The notes under the pieces were generated by a model that did no database searches, was not told where the DNA came from, and worked only from the letters and a program-made list of their open reading frames with translations. From an uncultured Rikenellaceae bacterium (GTDB taxonomy: Bacteria; Bacteroidota; Bacteroidia; Bacteroidales; Rikenellaceae), in the NCBI GenBank assembly GCA_910577285.1, contig CAJTLO010000001.1, forward strand, positions 121,743-185,742: 64,000 nucleotides of DNA. The letters are read 5' to 3'. Positions within the stretch are counted from its first letter, which is position 1. Every line of letters begins with the position of its first letter. The translations under genes and the position numbers were made by a program. Positions 35,748-44,678 of this stretch are shown one piece after another.

Positions 35748-36794
35748 ATGGATATTGCAAAAAGGTTCCCGGAAAACCCGATCCTCAGGCCGTCGGACCT
35801 TCGTCCCGGCATTGAGGGGATGGAGATCGTATGTCTGTTGAACCCCGGTGTCTTCCGTCTCGGCGACCGTACGGGGCTGTTGCTCCGGGTGGCCGAGAGG
35901 CCGCGTCAGGAGGAGGGACGCATCAGTTTTCCCATCTATAACGAAAAGGATGAGATCGAGGTGCTCTCTTTCGACAAGAACGACAGCCGCCTCGATGCCA
36001 CCGATCCCCGTGTCATCCGGTACAATGGCCAGAATTACCTCACTACGCTCTCGTATCTGCGGCCGGTATTCAGCGACGACGGCGTCCATTTCTACGAAGA
36101 CGCCGATTATCCGTCCATTTACGGAAAAGGGTTCCTCGAATCGTTCGGTATCGAGGATTGCCGCGTCGCCACCATGGACGACGGTTATTTCCTCACCTTC
36201 ACGGAGGTGTCGCCCGTAGCGGTGGGGGTGGGCCTGATCGCCACGCGCGACTTCAAGACCCTCGACCGCAAGGGGATGATCTTTCCCCCGCACAACAAGG
36301 ATTGCGCCCTTTTCGAATCCAAGATCGGAGGGAAGTACTACGCCTTCCATCGGCCGAGCAGTCCCGAGCTCGGCGGCAACTATATCTGGCTCGCCGAGTC
36401 GCCCGACCGCCTGCACTGGGGCAACCACAAGTGCATCGCCGTCACGCGCGAGGGGCGCTGGGACTCCGCCCGCGTGGGAGCCGGGGCCGCCCCCGTGCGT
36501 ACCGACAAGGGGTGGTTGGAGATCTATCACGGCGCCAATGCCGAAAACCGTTATTGCCTGGGAGCGCTGCTGCTCGATTTGGAAGATCCCTCGAAAGTGC
36601 TCGCAAGGAGCGAGGAGCCCATCATGGAACCCATCGCTCCGTATGAAAAGACGGGATTCTTCGGGAACGTGGTTTTCACCAACGGACAGTGCGTGGAGGG
36701 GGATACGATCCGTATGTATTACGGCGCGAGCGACGAGGTCATTTGCGGCGCCACACTCTCCATACGTGAAATCCTCGCCAGCCTGGGTATGTAG
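35748..36794 (+). CDS. Glycoside hydrolase family 130 protein (mannoside phosphorylase or mannosidase)
   Basis: The product (348 aa) is a five-bladed beta-propeller GH130 enzyme. Visible motifs are NPILRPSDL at the start, the LLNPGVFRLGD strand, the acidic catalytic motif GIEDCRV (Glu136, Asp137), IWLAESPDRLHWG, and GWLEIYHGA. GH130 enzymes act on beta-mannosides, either by phosphorolysis or hydrolysis. Many members have a proline where Cys138 is here. There is no signal peptide, so it is cytoplasmic. It leads a cluster with an MFS transporter, a lipoprotein and SusCD. Confidence 0.88.
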   Translation: MDIAKRFPENPILRPSDLRPGIEGMEIVCLLNPGVFRLGDRTGLLLRVAERPRQEEGRISFPIYNEKDEIEVLSFDKNDSRLDATDPRVIRYNGQNYLTTLSYLRPVFSDDGVHFYEDADYPSIYGKGFLESFGIEDCRVATMDDGYFLTFTEVSPVAVGVGLIATRDFKTLDRKGMIFPPHNKDCALFESKIGGKYYAFHRPSSPELGGNYIWLAESPDRLHWGNHKCIAVTREGRWDSARVGAGAAPVRTDKGWLEIYHGANAENRYCLGALLLDLEDPSKVLARSEEPIMEPIAPYEKTGFFGNVVFTNGQCVEGDTIRMYYGASDEVICGATLSIREILASLGM

Positions 36795-36893
36795 CAAATC
36801 CTGAGCCGGCTGCCGTTCTGCATCCGCTTTCCTCTCCTGCGGAGGGGGAGCGAGGCGGGGTGGGCCGGCCCGTAGAAAAACCGTTGGACCGTC

Positions 36894-38171
36894 ATGGCAA
36901 AATTCCTGAACGAATTTCAGTATTTCCGTCAGCAGCCCCACAACATGCGGGTGCTGCTCCTTACGAACCTCTGTTTCGCATTCGTGCTCCCCGTGATCGA
37001 GATTTTCGTGGGGGCGTACATCATGCGCAACACGAACAATCCCTCCTTCGTGGCCGTATACCAGCTCGCGCAGTATACGGGCATCGTCCTCTCTTCGCTC
37101 ATCAACGGCTTCCTGCTCAAGCGCATCAATGTGCGGACGCTCTACATGTTCGGCATCCTCGTGAGCGGCATCTCGCTGCTGATCATGATGACCGTGCAGG
37201 CCGTGAGCCTCTGGGAACTCGTCCTGTCGGGGCTGTTGCTCGGTGTGTCGGTCGGTTTCTTCTGGACCAACCGCTACCTGCTCGCGCTCAACTCGACCAC
37301 CGACGATAACCGCAACTATTTCTACGGGCTCGAATCGTTCTTCTTCTCGGTATGTTCCATTCTCGTACCCCTGGCCGTGGGCGGCTTCCTCGCCAAAGCC
37401 TCCGGAACGGGATTCCTGGGGCATACGATGAATATCAACCGGGCCTACCAGATCGTCACCTTCGTGACGCTGGGCATCTGCATCCTCGCCTGCATCGCCC
37501 TCTCGCGCGGGAAGTTCACCAACCCCGCGCAGAAGAAGTTCCTTTATTTCCGTTTCAACCGGCTCTGGAACAAGATGATCGGACTGGCCGCGCTCAAGGG
37601 ACTCATACAGGGTTTCCTCGTGACGGCTCCCGCCATCCTCATCCTGCGGCTGGTGGGCAACGAGGGCGAACTGGGCCTCATACAGGGTGTCGGCGGCGTG
37701 ATTACGGCCGTGATCGTCTATGTGCTGGGGCGCGTGACCAAGCCGAGGGACCGTATCGCGGTGTTCGCCGTGGGGATCGTGATCTTCTTTATCGGCACCC
37801 TGGTCAATGCGCTGCTCTTCTCGGCCGTGGGCGTGATCGTGTTCGTTCTGTGCAAGATCTTCTTCCAGCCCTTGCACGATTTGGCCTACAATCCGATCCA
37901 GCTCCGTACGATCGACGTGGTGGCGCATCAGGAGCGCCGCAACGAGTATGCCTACATCATGAACCACGAACTGGGCCTTTATGCGGGCCGGGCGATGGGG
38001 CTGGTGCTTTTCATCGTACTGGCGACCTACGTGTCGGAGGATTTCGCGTTGAAATTCGCGCTCGTCATCGTGGGTGCCGTGGAGTTGCTTTCCATTCCTT
38101 TGGCCAAGAATATTACGAAAAATACCGACAGGGCTCCGAAGTATGCCGAACCCGACAGGCAGGACTCCTGA
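36894..38171 (+). CDS. MFS transporter of the glycan locus
   Basis: The 425-aa inner-membrane protein has about twelve hydrophobic helices and loop motifs such as NGFLLKRINVRTLYMFGI (the MFS A-like loop after helix 2). GH130 genes of Bacteroidota are often next to MFS transporters that import mannose-containing disaccharides for intracellular phosphorolysis, so that role is inferred here. It starts 99 bp after the GH130 stop, and its own stop is one base before the next ATG, showing operon structure. Confidence 0.88.
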   Translation: MAKFLNEFQYFRQQPHNMRVLLLTNLCFAFVLPVIEIFVGAYIMRNTNNPSFVAVYQLAQYTGIVLSSLINGFLLKRINVRTLYMFGILVSGISLLIMMTVQAVSLWELVLSGLLLGVSVGFFWTNRYLLALNSTTDDNRNYFYGLESFFFSVCSILVPLAVGGFLAKASGTGFLGHTMNINRAYQIVTFVTLGICILACIALSRGKFTNPAQKKFLYFRFNRLWNKMIGLAALKGLIQGFLVTAPAILILRLVGNEGELGLIQGVGGVITAVIVYVLGRVTKPRDRIAVFAVGIVIFFIGTLVNALLFSAVGVIVFVLCKIFFQPLHDLAYNPIQLRTIDVVAHQERRNEYAYIMNHELGLYAGRAMGLVLFIVLATYVSEDFALKFALVIVGAVELLSIPLAKNITKNTDRAPKYAEPDRQDS

Positions 38172-38172
38172 C

Positions 38173-39930
38173 ATGAAAACAGAGATGATGAAAACAGGAT
38201 GGATCGTTGCGGCGGCAATCGCCGCCGCAACGCTTGCCGGGTGCCGTGAGAAGGCCCCCGCAGATGCAGTGCCCGATGCAGGCGGAGGAGTAGGTCAGGT
38301 GGCCATTCCCAGAATCGAGAAGATGGATAACATGCCGGTGCCCTACAGGATCATAGACTGGAGGCGCAAGGCGCTCGAGTTCGACCGTTATGCGTTCGAC
38401 TTCGAGTCGTCCATGCCGGCGGGGCCGATCATCTGGCTCGACGATGCGCAGCGCAACGTACCGCAGGAGACGTTCGGACTCTATACCGCCGTGCACGACG
38501 TGCGGCAGGGACCCGAAGCTAACGGCGGCGAATTCCACGAGAGCCTCACCTCGTTGGCGGCCATTCTCGGCGGCGGGCTGAACGGGATAGACAAGACCAA
38601 TCAGAACGGATACAACTTCGTGAAGATGGTCCAGAACTATTTCAACAGCGACAACGGGTGGAATATCGTGATGAACAATACCAATCCCGATGTGGCCGCC
38701 CTCGGCGGGGGATACGGGCGCGACTGGTGGTACGACGTGCTGCCCAACTGCCTTTACTATGCCGTGTCGGACGTTTTCCCGGGCGTTCCCGGAGCCGAGG
38801 AGATACAGCGTACGGTGGCGGACCGCTTCTATGCTGCGGGGCAGGTGCTCGGTCGGAACTACGACTACTCCTACTTCGATTACGGGACGATGACGCCGCA
38901 CGTCAACCACATTCCCTTGCAGCAGGACGCTGCGGGCGGTCACGGTTACGTGCTCTACTCCGCCTATAAGAAGTTCGGCGACGAACGCTACCTGGAGGGG
39001 GCGAAGCAGGCGATCGAAGCGCTGGACGGCCAGCGGGAGAGCCGTTTCTACGAAATTCTGCTTCCGCTGGGCATCTATACCGCGGCCCGGTTGAATGCCG
39101 AAGAGGGCACCGACTACGATACGGAGAAGATGATCAACTGGGTGTTCGACGGTGTGACCGATCCCAAGGGGCGTTACGGCTGGGGGATCATCCAGGATCG
39201 TTGGGGGCCTTACGACGTCAGCGGCTTGCAGGGGAGCATCACCGACGGGGGCGGATACGCCTTCTTCATGAACAGCGTGAAGATGGTGTGGCCCATGCTG
39301 CCCCTGGTGAAGTACGAACCCCAATACGCCCGTGCGATAGGCAAGTGGATGAACAACAACGTAAATGCCTGCCGCCTGTTCTATCCGGACGAGATTCCGG
39401 CCATCTACCAGTGGTTGCCCGAACAGAAAGATCTCACCCGGGGCGTGATCGCCTACGAGGGGCTTCGCAAGGCCGACGACTACGGCAAGCCCGAGCTGAA
39501 GGGCATGTCGCCCGTGGCCATCGGCGACGGTCCCAAATGGAACGAGGCCAATCCGCCCGAGAGCATGTTCAGCGTCTACAGCACCGCGCCGGTGGGAATT
39601 CTCGGGGCCACGGTGCATACGACCGATGTGGAGGGCGTGTTGCGGCTCGACGCCAATGCGACCGACTTCTACGCCGACAAGCCCTATCCGGTGTGGCTGA
39701 TATACAACCCCTACGAGAAGGAGGTGAAGATCACCTACGATGCGGGCGAGGGAGCCGACCTTTACGATGCGGTGGCCGGGGAGTACGTGGCACGCGATGC
39801 CAAAGGCCGCGTGCGGATCGCCATCCCGGCCGATACGGCCCGGCTCGTGTACGAGCTGCCGGCCGGCACGCGACTTACCGTATCGGAGGGGCGGGTGACG
39901 ACCGATACCGGCCACGTCGTAAGGTATTGA
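38173..39930 (+). CDS. Unassigned 585-aa lipoprotein of the glycan locus
   Basis: The N-terminus has a lipoprotein signal with lipobox LAGC (Cys24). The mature part has a helix-rich middle (about 150-450) with repeated aromatic/acidic motifs (GRDWWYDVLPNCLYYAVSDV, HGYVLYSAYKKFGDERYLEG). This looks like an (alpha/alpha) toroid as in many glycoside hydrolases and lyases. A beta-sandwich-like C-terminal part follows (VWLIYNPYEKEVKITYDAGE). No known CAZy family is recognised. It starts one base after the MFS stop and precedes SusC, so a surface or periplasmic glycan-active role is likely. Enzymatic activity is inference. Confidence 0.75.
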   Translation: MKTEMMKTGWIVAAAIAAATLAGCREKAPADAVPDAGGGVGQVAIPRIEKMDNMPVPYRIIDWRRKALEFDRYAFDFESSMPAGPIIWLDDAQRNVPQETFGLYTAVHDVRQGPEANGGEFHESLTSLAAILGGGLNGIDKTNQNGYNFVKMVQNYFNSDNGWNIVMNNTNPDVAALGGGYGRDWWYDVLPNCLYYAVSDVFPGVPGAEEIQRTVADRFYAAGQVLGRNYDYSYFDYGTMTPHVNHIPLQQDAAGGHGYVLYSAYKKFGDERYLEGAKQAIEALDGQRESRFYEILLPLGIYTAARLNAEEGTDYDTEKMINWVFDGVTDPKGRYGWGIIQDRWGPYDVSGLQGSITDGGGYAFFMNSVKMVWPMLPLVKYEPQYARAIGKWMNNNVNACRLFYPDEIPAIYQWLPEQKDLTRGVIAYEGLRKADDYGKPELKGMSPVAIGDGPKWNEANPPESMFSVYSTAPVGILGATVHTTDVEGVLRLDANATDFYADKPYPVWLIYNPYEKEVKITYDAGEGADLYDAVAGEYVARDAKGRVRIAIPADTARLVYELPAGTRLTVSEGRVTTDTGHVVRY

Positions 39931-39944
39931 GAAGTGCGGTGCGG

Positions 39945-39976
39945 GTGCGCGACGGGATTTCTCCCGGGCCGCGCAC
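39945..39976 (+). terminator. Hairpin between the 585-aa lipoprotein gene and susC
   Basis: GTGCGCG (39945-39951) pairs with CGCGCAC (39970-39976), and an inner CGGGA pairs with TCCCG. There is no T-run. It may attenuate or process the transcript between the enzyme and SusCD halves of the locus. Confidence 0.5.
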
Positions 39977-40021
39977 GCAGGCACCGTCAACGAGTCGAAG
40001 AATCATTTTAACATACCTGAT

Positions 40022-43000
40022 ATGAAGAGAAAATTACTGTTTCTTTTGTTTCTTGTCCTTGCTGTGCCGTTGACGGAGCTGTCGGCCCAGCAGTCCGGTA
40101 GGGTACGGGGCGTGGTGACCGATGCGCAGACCGGCGAACCGCTCATAGGGGTGAGCGTCGTCATTCCCGGTACTTCGCGCGGTATATCGACCGACGTGGA
40201 CGGCTCGTACGAGTTGGGGAACGTCCCCGCGGACGGATCGCTCGAATTCTCCTACCTCGGCTACCAGACGCGTACGGTGGCCGTGGGCGGACGTACCGTC
40301 ATCGATGTGGCGCTGGATATGGCCTCCGACCAGATCGAGGAGCTCGTGGTGGTGGGCTATGCGGTACAGCGCAAACGCGACGTGCTGGGTGCGGTGAATA
40401 AGGTGGAGGGTGCCGAACTCGCCCAGATTCCCGTACCGTCGGCCCAGCTCGCCCTTCAGGGGCGCGTGCCGGGGGTGCAGGTTTCTTCGGCCAGCGGAGC
40501 TCCGGGAGCCGACGTGTCGGTGCGCGTGCGCGGCGTGGGGTCGATAAACTCCAGCAACGAACCGCTCTACATCATCGACGGCATCCAGATCGAGGGAGGA
40601 TTGAATACCGTGTCGCCCAACGACATCGAAGATGTCACCGTGCTGAAGGATGCCGCCTCTACTTCGATCTACGGTTCGCGGGGCAGCAACGGTATCGTCG
40701 TGATCACCACCAAAAAGGGACGTTCCGGTTCGGCGAGCGTTTCGTTCAATGCGGAAGCGGGCGTGCAGACCCACGGCTATCTCACTCCGATGGTCAACAC
40801 GGCCGATTATGTCTCCATTTATAACGAGGCGGCCCGCAACGACAATGCCGTGGGCGGCGTGCAGCGCGACCTGATCGAGGGAAGCTACCTCGACGGACTG
40901 GCCGACGTGGACCATGTCCGGGAGCTTTTCCGTACCGCTCCTTTGCAGCGCTACGAACTCTCCGTCACGGGCGGTAGCGAGCGCACCACCTATGCGGTGT
41001 CGGGTTCGTTCTTCGATCAGGACGGTATCATCAAGAACAGCGGATACAAGAAGATGTCGTTCCGTTCCAACGTCCAGTCCGACGTCAAGCCGTGGCTCAA
41101 CGTGGGGATGAACGTCCTCGGTAGCATGGCCGAAACGCAGAGCATTCCCAGCTCCGGCGACGGCTATCAGAACAACGAGGGCGGCAGCGCCATCCGCTAC
41201 GCCCTGTTCCGTACGCCGGCCATTCCCACCTACGATGCCGAGGGCAACTATGTGGACCTGCCGAGCGCCTATTTCGGTCAGGGGATCTATAATACGTTCT
41301 TCGGGGACGGATACAACCCGATGGGTGTGATCAACGAAACGGACCGGGTTCGTAACGAGAAGGCGGTCATCGCGGCGGCCAACATGCTCATCAAACTTCC
41401 TTTCAACATCACTTCGCGTACCGTGGCCGGCGTGGATTACATGTCGGGCCGCTACCGTCAGTTCAACCAGACCTGGGGAACGGGCGGCAGGATCAACAAT
41501 CCCAACAGTCTGTTGGTGGAGAACTACAACAATTTCAACTGGACCTTCAATACGGTGCTCAACTGGAACGAGAGCTTCGGCGACCACAACCTGGCGGCCA
41601 TGGCCGGTTTCGAGGCGGTGCGTACCACGACCTACACCATGCAAAATACCGACCAGAACTTCGCCGACGACCTGGTGTTCATCGGCAAGGGGCTCGATAT
41701 CCAGCGCCGCACCTCTTACGAGAACCAGCAGGCTTTCACGCTCGCGTCGTTCTTCGGTTCGGTGAGCTACAACTACAAGCAGAAATATTATGCGGCCGCT
41801 ACGGTGAGGGAGGACGGTACGTCGCGCTTCAAGGGCCGGAACCGCTGGGGAACGTTCTACTCCGTGTCGGGAGGCTGGAACATCGAGCAGGAGAACTTCA
41901 TGCAGGATGCGGAGTTCGTCGACATACTCAAGCTGCGTGCGGGCTGGGGTACGGCCGGCAACCAGAACGTGACGGCCTATGCGACCGAAGACCGCTACAT
42001 GCCCAACTACAATGCCTCTTTCGGCGGGTTGGTGGCTCCGGGATATGTGCAGACGCAGATAGGCAACGAGAATCTCAAGTGGGAAACGAGCAGCCAGCTC
42101 AACGTGGGACTCGACGTGGAGCTGTTCCGCAGGACGTTCGGTTTCTCGGTCGACTATTTTTATAAGAAGAGCGACAACATGCTCATGTTGCAGACCATGC
42201 CGCCCTCCTCGGGAAATGCGCAGCCGGCATGGGTGAACAACGGTAGCATGCTCAACACGGGTATCGACCTGGAGGTGTTCTATCGCCGGCACTATGCCAA
42301 CGGCGGCTTCGAGGTGAGCCTCAACGGCGGCTGGTTGAAAAACAAGGTGCTTGCCATCAACGGCAGCGTGCCGGGCGGTCGTGTGGACAACGGTGTCTAC
42401 GTGACCCTGACCGAGGCCGGTTATCCGGTCGGATCGTTCTACATGCTCGTGATGGACGGTATTTTCCAGGACAGGATGGAGATCTTGACCTCTCCTTCGC
42501 AGTCGGTCAATCCGGACGATATTCAGCCCGGTGACGTGAAGTTCGTCAACCAGAACGGCGACTTGGTCATCGACCAGAACGACCGCGTGCACGTGGGCTC
42601 CTCGATACCGAAATTCACCGCAGGTATCAATCTGTCGGGGTACTGGAAGAATTTTGATATTTCGTGTTTCTTCCAGGGAGCGTTCGGGCATAAGATCTAC
42701 ATGCAGGTGGCCCACGACATCGAAGGTTTCTACCGTGCGTTCAACGTGACACAGAACTATTTCGATAATCACTGGACCGGCCCCGGCACCTCGAATACGC
42801 AGCCGCGTGCCTCGTGGAAGGCCAAGTTCAACAACGCGAGGGTATCCACCCGCTTCCTCCACGACGCCTCCTACATGCGTCTGAAGAATCTTCAGATAGG
42901 CTATACCATCCCCAAAACGGAGAAGATCGGCATCAGCAGGCTGCGCGTCTATTTCGCGGCCACCAACCTCTTCACCATCACCAAATATCCCGGCATGGAC

Positions 43001-43117
43001 CCTGAGATGACCGTGAGTGCCAACTCTGCGTCGGAGGGCGACCGTGCCGCCGGCATCGACTGGGGAACCTATCCGATCGCCCGTTCGTTTACGTTCGGCA
43101 TTAATCTCACTTTCTAA
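40022..43117 (+). CDS. SusC/RagA-family TonB-linked outer-membrane protein
   Basis: The product (1031 aa) has a signal peptide (cut before QQSGRV), an N-terminal CarboxypepD_reg-like domain (RVRGVVTDAQTGEPLIGVSV), a TonB-box-like stretch near EELVVVGYAVQRKRDVLGAV, and a plug domain (VSVRVRGVGSINSSNEPLYI, IYGSRGSNGIVVITTKKG). The C-terminal barrel ends in the aromatic SFTFGINLTF. It transports glycans or peptides across the outer membrane with the lipoprotein lid SusD encoded 12 bp downstream. The substrate is probably that of the neighbouring GH130. Confidence 0.97.
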   Translation: MKRKLLFLLFLVLAVPLTELSAQQSGRVRGVVTDAQTGEPLIGVSVVIPGTSRGISTDVDGSYELGNVPADGSLEFSYLGYQTRTVAVGGRTVIDVALDMASDQIEELVVVGYAVQRKRDVLGAVNKVEGAELAQIPVPSAQLALQGRVPGVQVSSASGAPGADVSVRVRGVGSINSSNEPLYIIDGIQIEGGLNTVSPNDIEDVTVLKDAASTSIYGSRGSNGIVVITTKKGRSGSASVSFNAEAGVQTHGYLTPMVNTADYVSIYNEAARNDNAVGGVQRDLIEGSYLDGLADVDHVRELFRTAPLQRYELSVTGGSERTTYAVSGSFFDQDGIIKNSGYKKMSFRSNVQSDVKPWLNVGMNVLGSMAETQSIPSSGDGYQNNEGGSAIRYALFRTPAIPTYDAEGNYVDLPSAYFGQGIYNTFFGDGYNPMGVINETDRVRNEKAVIAAANMLIKLPFNITSRTVAGVDYMSGRYRQFNQTWGTGGRINNPNSLLVENYNNFNWTFNTVLNWNESFGDHNLAAMAGFEAVRTTTYTMQNTDQNFADDLVFIGKGLDIQRRTSYENQQAFTLASFFGSVSYNYKQKYYAAATVREDGTSRFKGRNRWGTFYSVSGGWNIEQENFMQDAEFVDILKLRAGWGTAGNQNVTAYATEDRYMPNYNASFGGLVAPGYVQTQIGNENLKWETSSQLNVGLDVELFRRTFGFSVDYFYKKSDNMLMLQTMPPSSGNAQPAWVNNGSMLNTGIDLEVFYRRHYANGGFEVSLNGGWLKNKVLAINGSVPGGRVDNGVYVTLTEAGYPVGSFYMLVMDGIFQDRMEILTSPSQSVNPDDIQPGDVKFVNQNGDLVIDQNDRVHVGSSIPKFTAGINLSGYWKNFDISCFFQGAFGHKIYMQVAHDIEGFYRAFNVTQNYFDNHWTGPGTSNTQPRASWKAKFNNARVSTRFLHDASYMRLKNLQIGYTIPKTEKIGISRLRVYFAATNLFTITKYPGMDPEMTVSANSASEGDRAAGIDWGTYPIARSFTFGINLTF

Positions 43118-43129
43118 AACGAGGATACG

Positions 43130-44590
43130 ATGAAACGGAATATCATGTCATATATCGTTGCGGCGGCCTGCTGTACGGCCTCGGTCGCGTGCAACGACTT
43201 CCTTACCGAAGAGCTTCAGGGCGACTACAGCAGCAGGACCTTCTACACCTCGGCGGCCAATGCCGAGCGTGCCGTGAACGGTATCTACAACAACATCATG
43301 TTCACCAACGACCAGAATATGCTCTGGGTGTTCGGTGACGTGGCCTCGGACGACTCCGAGAAGGGTGGCAGTGCGGGCGACAAGTCCGACATCGACTACA
43401 TCAACGACTTTTCGGCCATGCCCGACAACGGCATTCTGGGCGACTACTGGACCTACCTCTACGAAGGGGTGGCGCGTGCCAACTGCGCCATCGCCTACAT
43501 TCCCGATATCCGCATGGACGAGGAGCTCAAGAGCCGGCTCGTGGGAGAGGCCAAGTTCCTGAGGGCGCTGAACTATTTCCATATCGTGAACATCTGGGGT
43601 GCGGTGCCGTTACGGACCGAGCCCAACGCCGCCGGCAACGGCAATCTCGCCCTGAGCGATGTGCCGACCGTTTACGCGAAGATGGAAAGCGACCTTTCCG
43701 ATGCAATCGCATCGGCCGTTCCCGTGGCCTATTCGGCCGCGGATGCGGGGCGTGCGACCAAAGGGGCCGCCTACGCCCTGCGTGCCAAGGTATACCTGTT
43801 CCGTGGCAACTGGGGCGCCTGTCTGGCCGACATAGAGAGCCTCGAAGCCTTGCAGCAGTACGAGCTTGCCGAGACCTACGGAGAGCTCTTCGTGCCCGGT
43901 GCGGAGGACAACCGGGAGGTTATCTTTGCCGCCCGCCATCTGGCCGGTCAGAATCCCGGGTTGGGCAACATCCTGAACGTGTACTTCGCACCCTCGGTTG
44001 AGACGGGTTACTACTTCAACGCTCCCACGCAGAGCTTCGTGGATTGCTTCGACGAGCAGACTCCGGAGGGGCAGACGGACCCGCGCCTCGATGTATCCGT
44101 CGGCCGTCCCGGGCAGCCGTGGGTGAACGGCGATACGTTCGATGCGTCGTGGTCGCCCACGGGCTATCTCGTGAAGAAGTACGAACAGCCGCTCTCCGAG
44201 GTTCCGGTGGGGACCAAGAGCGACGGCTATCTGCCTTACATCTACCTCAGGTATGCCGATGTGTTGCTGATGAAGGCCGAGGCGCTGGCCAACCGCAACA
44301 CCGGTACCGACCTCGAGGATGCCTGCGATGCCCTCGACCTGGTGCGTGCCCGCGCCGGTCTGGCGCCTACCGCCGCCGAAACCCAGCAGGCCGTGCTGGC
44401 GGCCATACGGCTCGAACGGCGGCGCGAACTCGGTTTTGAAGCGCACCGCTTCTTCGACCTGATGCGTTGGGGCCGGGAGATCGCCGTCGAGGCGCTTGGT
44501 CCGGATCTTGCTGCCGTATGGACCGGCGATCGGTTCTACTTCCCGATTCCGCAGGCTGAACTCGACTCGAACAAAGGCATCGTGCAGTGA
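43130..44590 (+). CDS. SusD/RagB-family nutrient-binding lipoprotein
   Basis: The 486-aa product has a lipoprotein signal with the acylated Cys21 (SVACNDFLTEE). The SusD fold shows in YTSAANAERAVNGIYNNIM, TPR-like helices (AKFLRALNYFHIVNIWGAVP), and the C-terminal YLRYADVLLMKAEAL and RRRELGFEAHRFFDLMRWGR. It forms the surface lid on SusC and binds the glycan. It lies 12 bp after susC. Confidence 0.97.
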   Translation: MKRNIMSYIVAAACCTASVACNDFLTEELQGDYSSRTFYTSAANAERAVNGIYNNIMFTNDQNMLWVFGDVASDDSEKGGSAGDKSDIDYINDFSAMPDNGILGDYWTYLYEGVARANCAIAYIPDIRMDEELKSRLVGEAKFLRALNYFHIVNIWGAVPLRTEPNAAGNGNLALSDVPTVYAKMESDLSDAIASAVPVAYSAADAGRATKGAAYALRAKVYLFRGNWGACLADIESLEALQQYELAETYGELFVPGAEDNREVIFAARHLAGQNPGLGNILNVYFAPSVETGYYFNAPTQSFVDCFDEQTPEGQTDPRLDVSVGRPGQPWVNGDTFDASWSPTGYLVKKYEQPLSEVPVGTKSDGYLPYIYLRYADVLLMKAEALANRNTGTDLEDACDALDLVRARAGLAPTAAETQQAVLAAIRLERRRELGFEAHRFFDLMRWGREIAVEALGPDLAAVWTGDRFYFPIPQAELDSNKGIVQ

Positions 44591-44678
44591 GAAGAGGAGG
44601 TGACGGTATCCTCGTGCGGGATCGATCGCAAGAAACTTTATGTTTAATTTTTTACATTTAACCAATTCAAAAACAACT

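Noticed and set aside
35376..38174. 932-codon open frame opposite GH130 and MFS genes
   Set aside because: Spans two well-supported genes and an intergenic region, with a low-complexity composition.
40034..42862. 942-codon open frame opposite susC
   Set aside because: High-GC third-position bias leaves antisense frames open; the peptide is His/Val/Arg-rich with no domain, and the susC frame is unambiguous.
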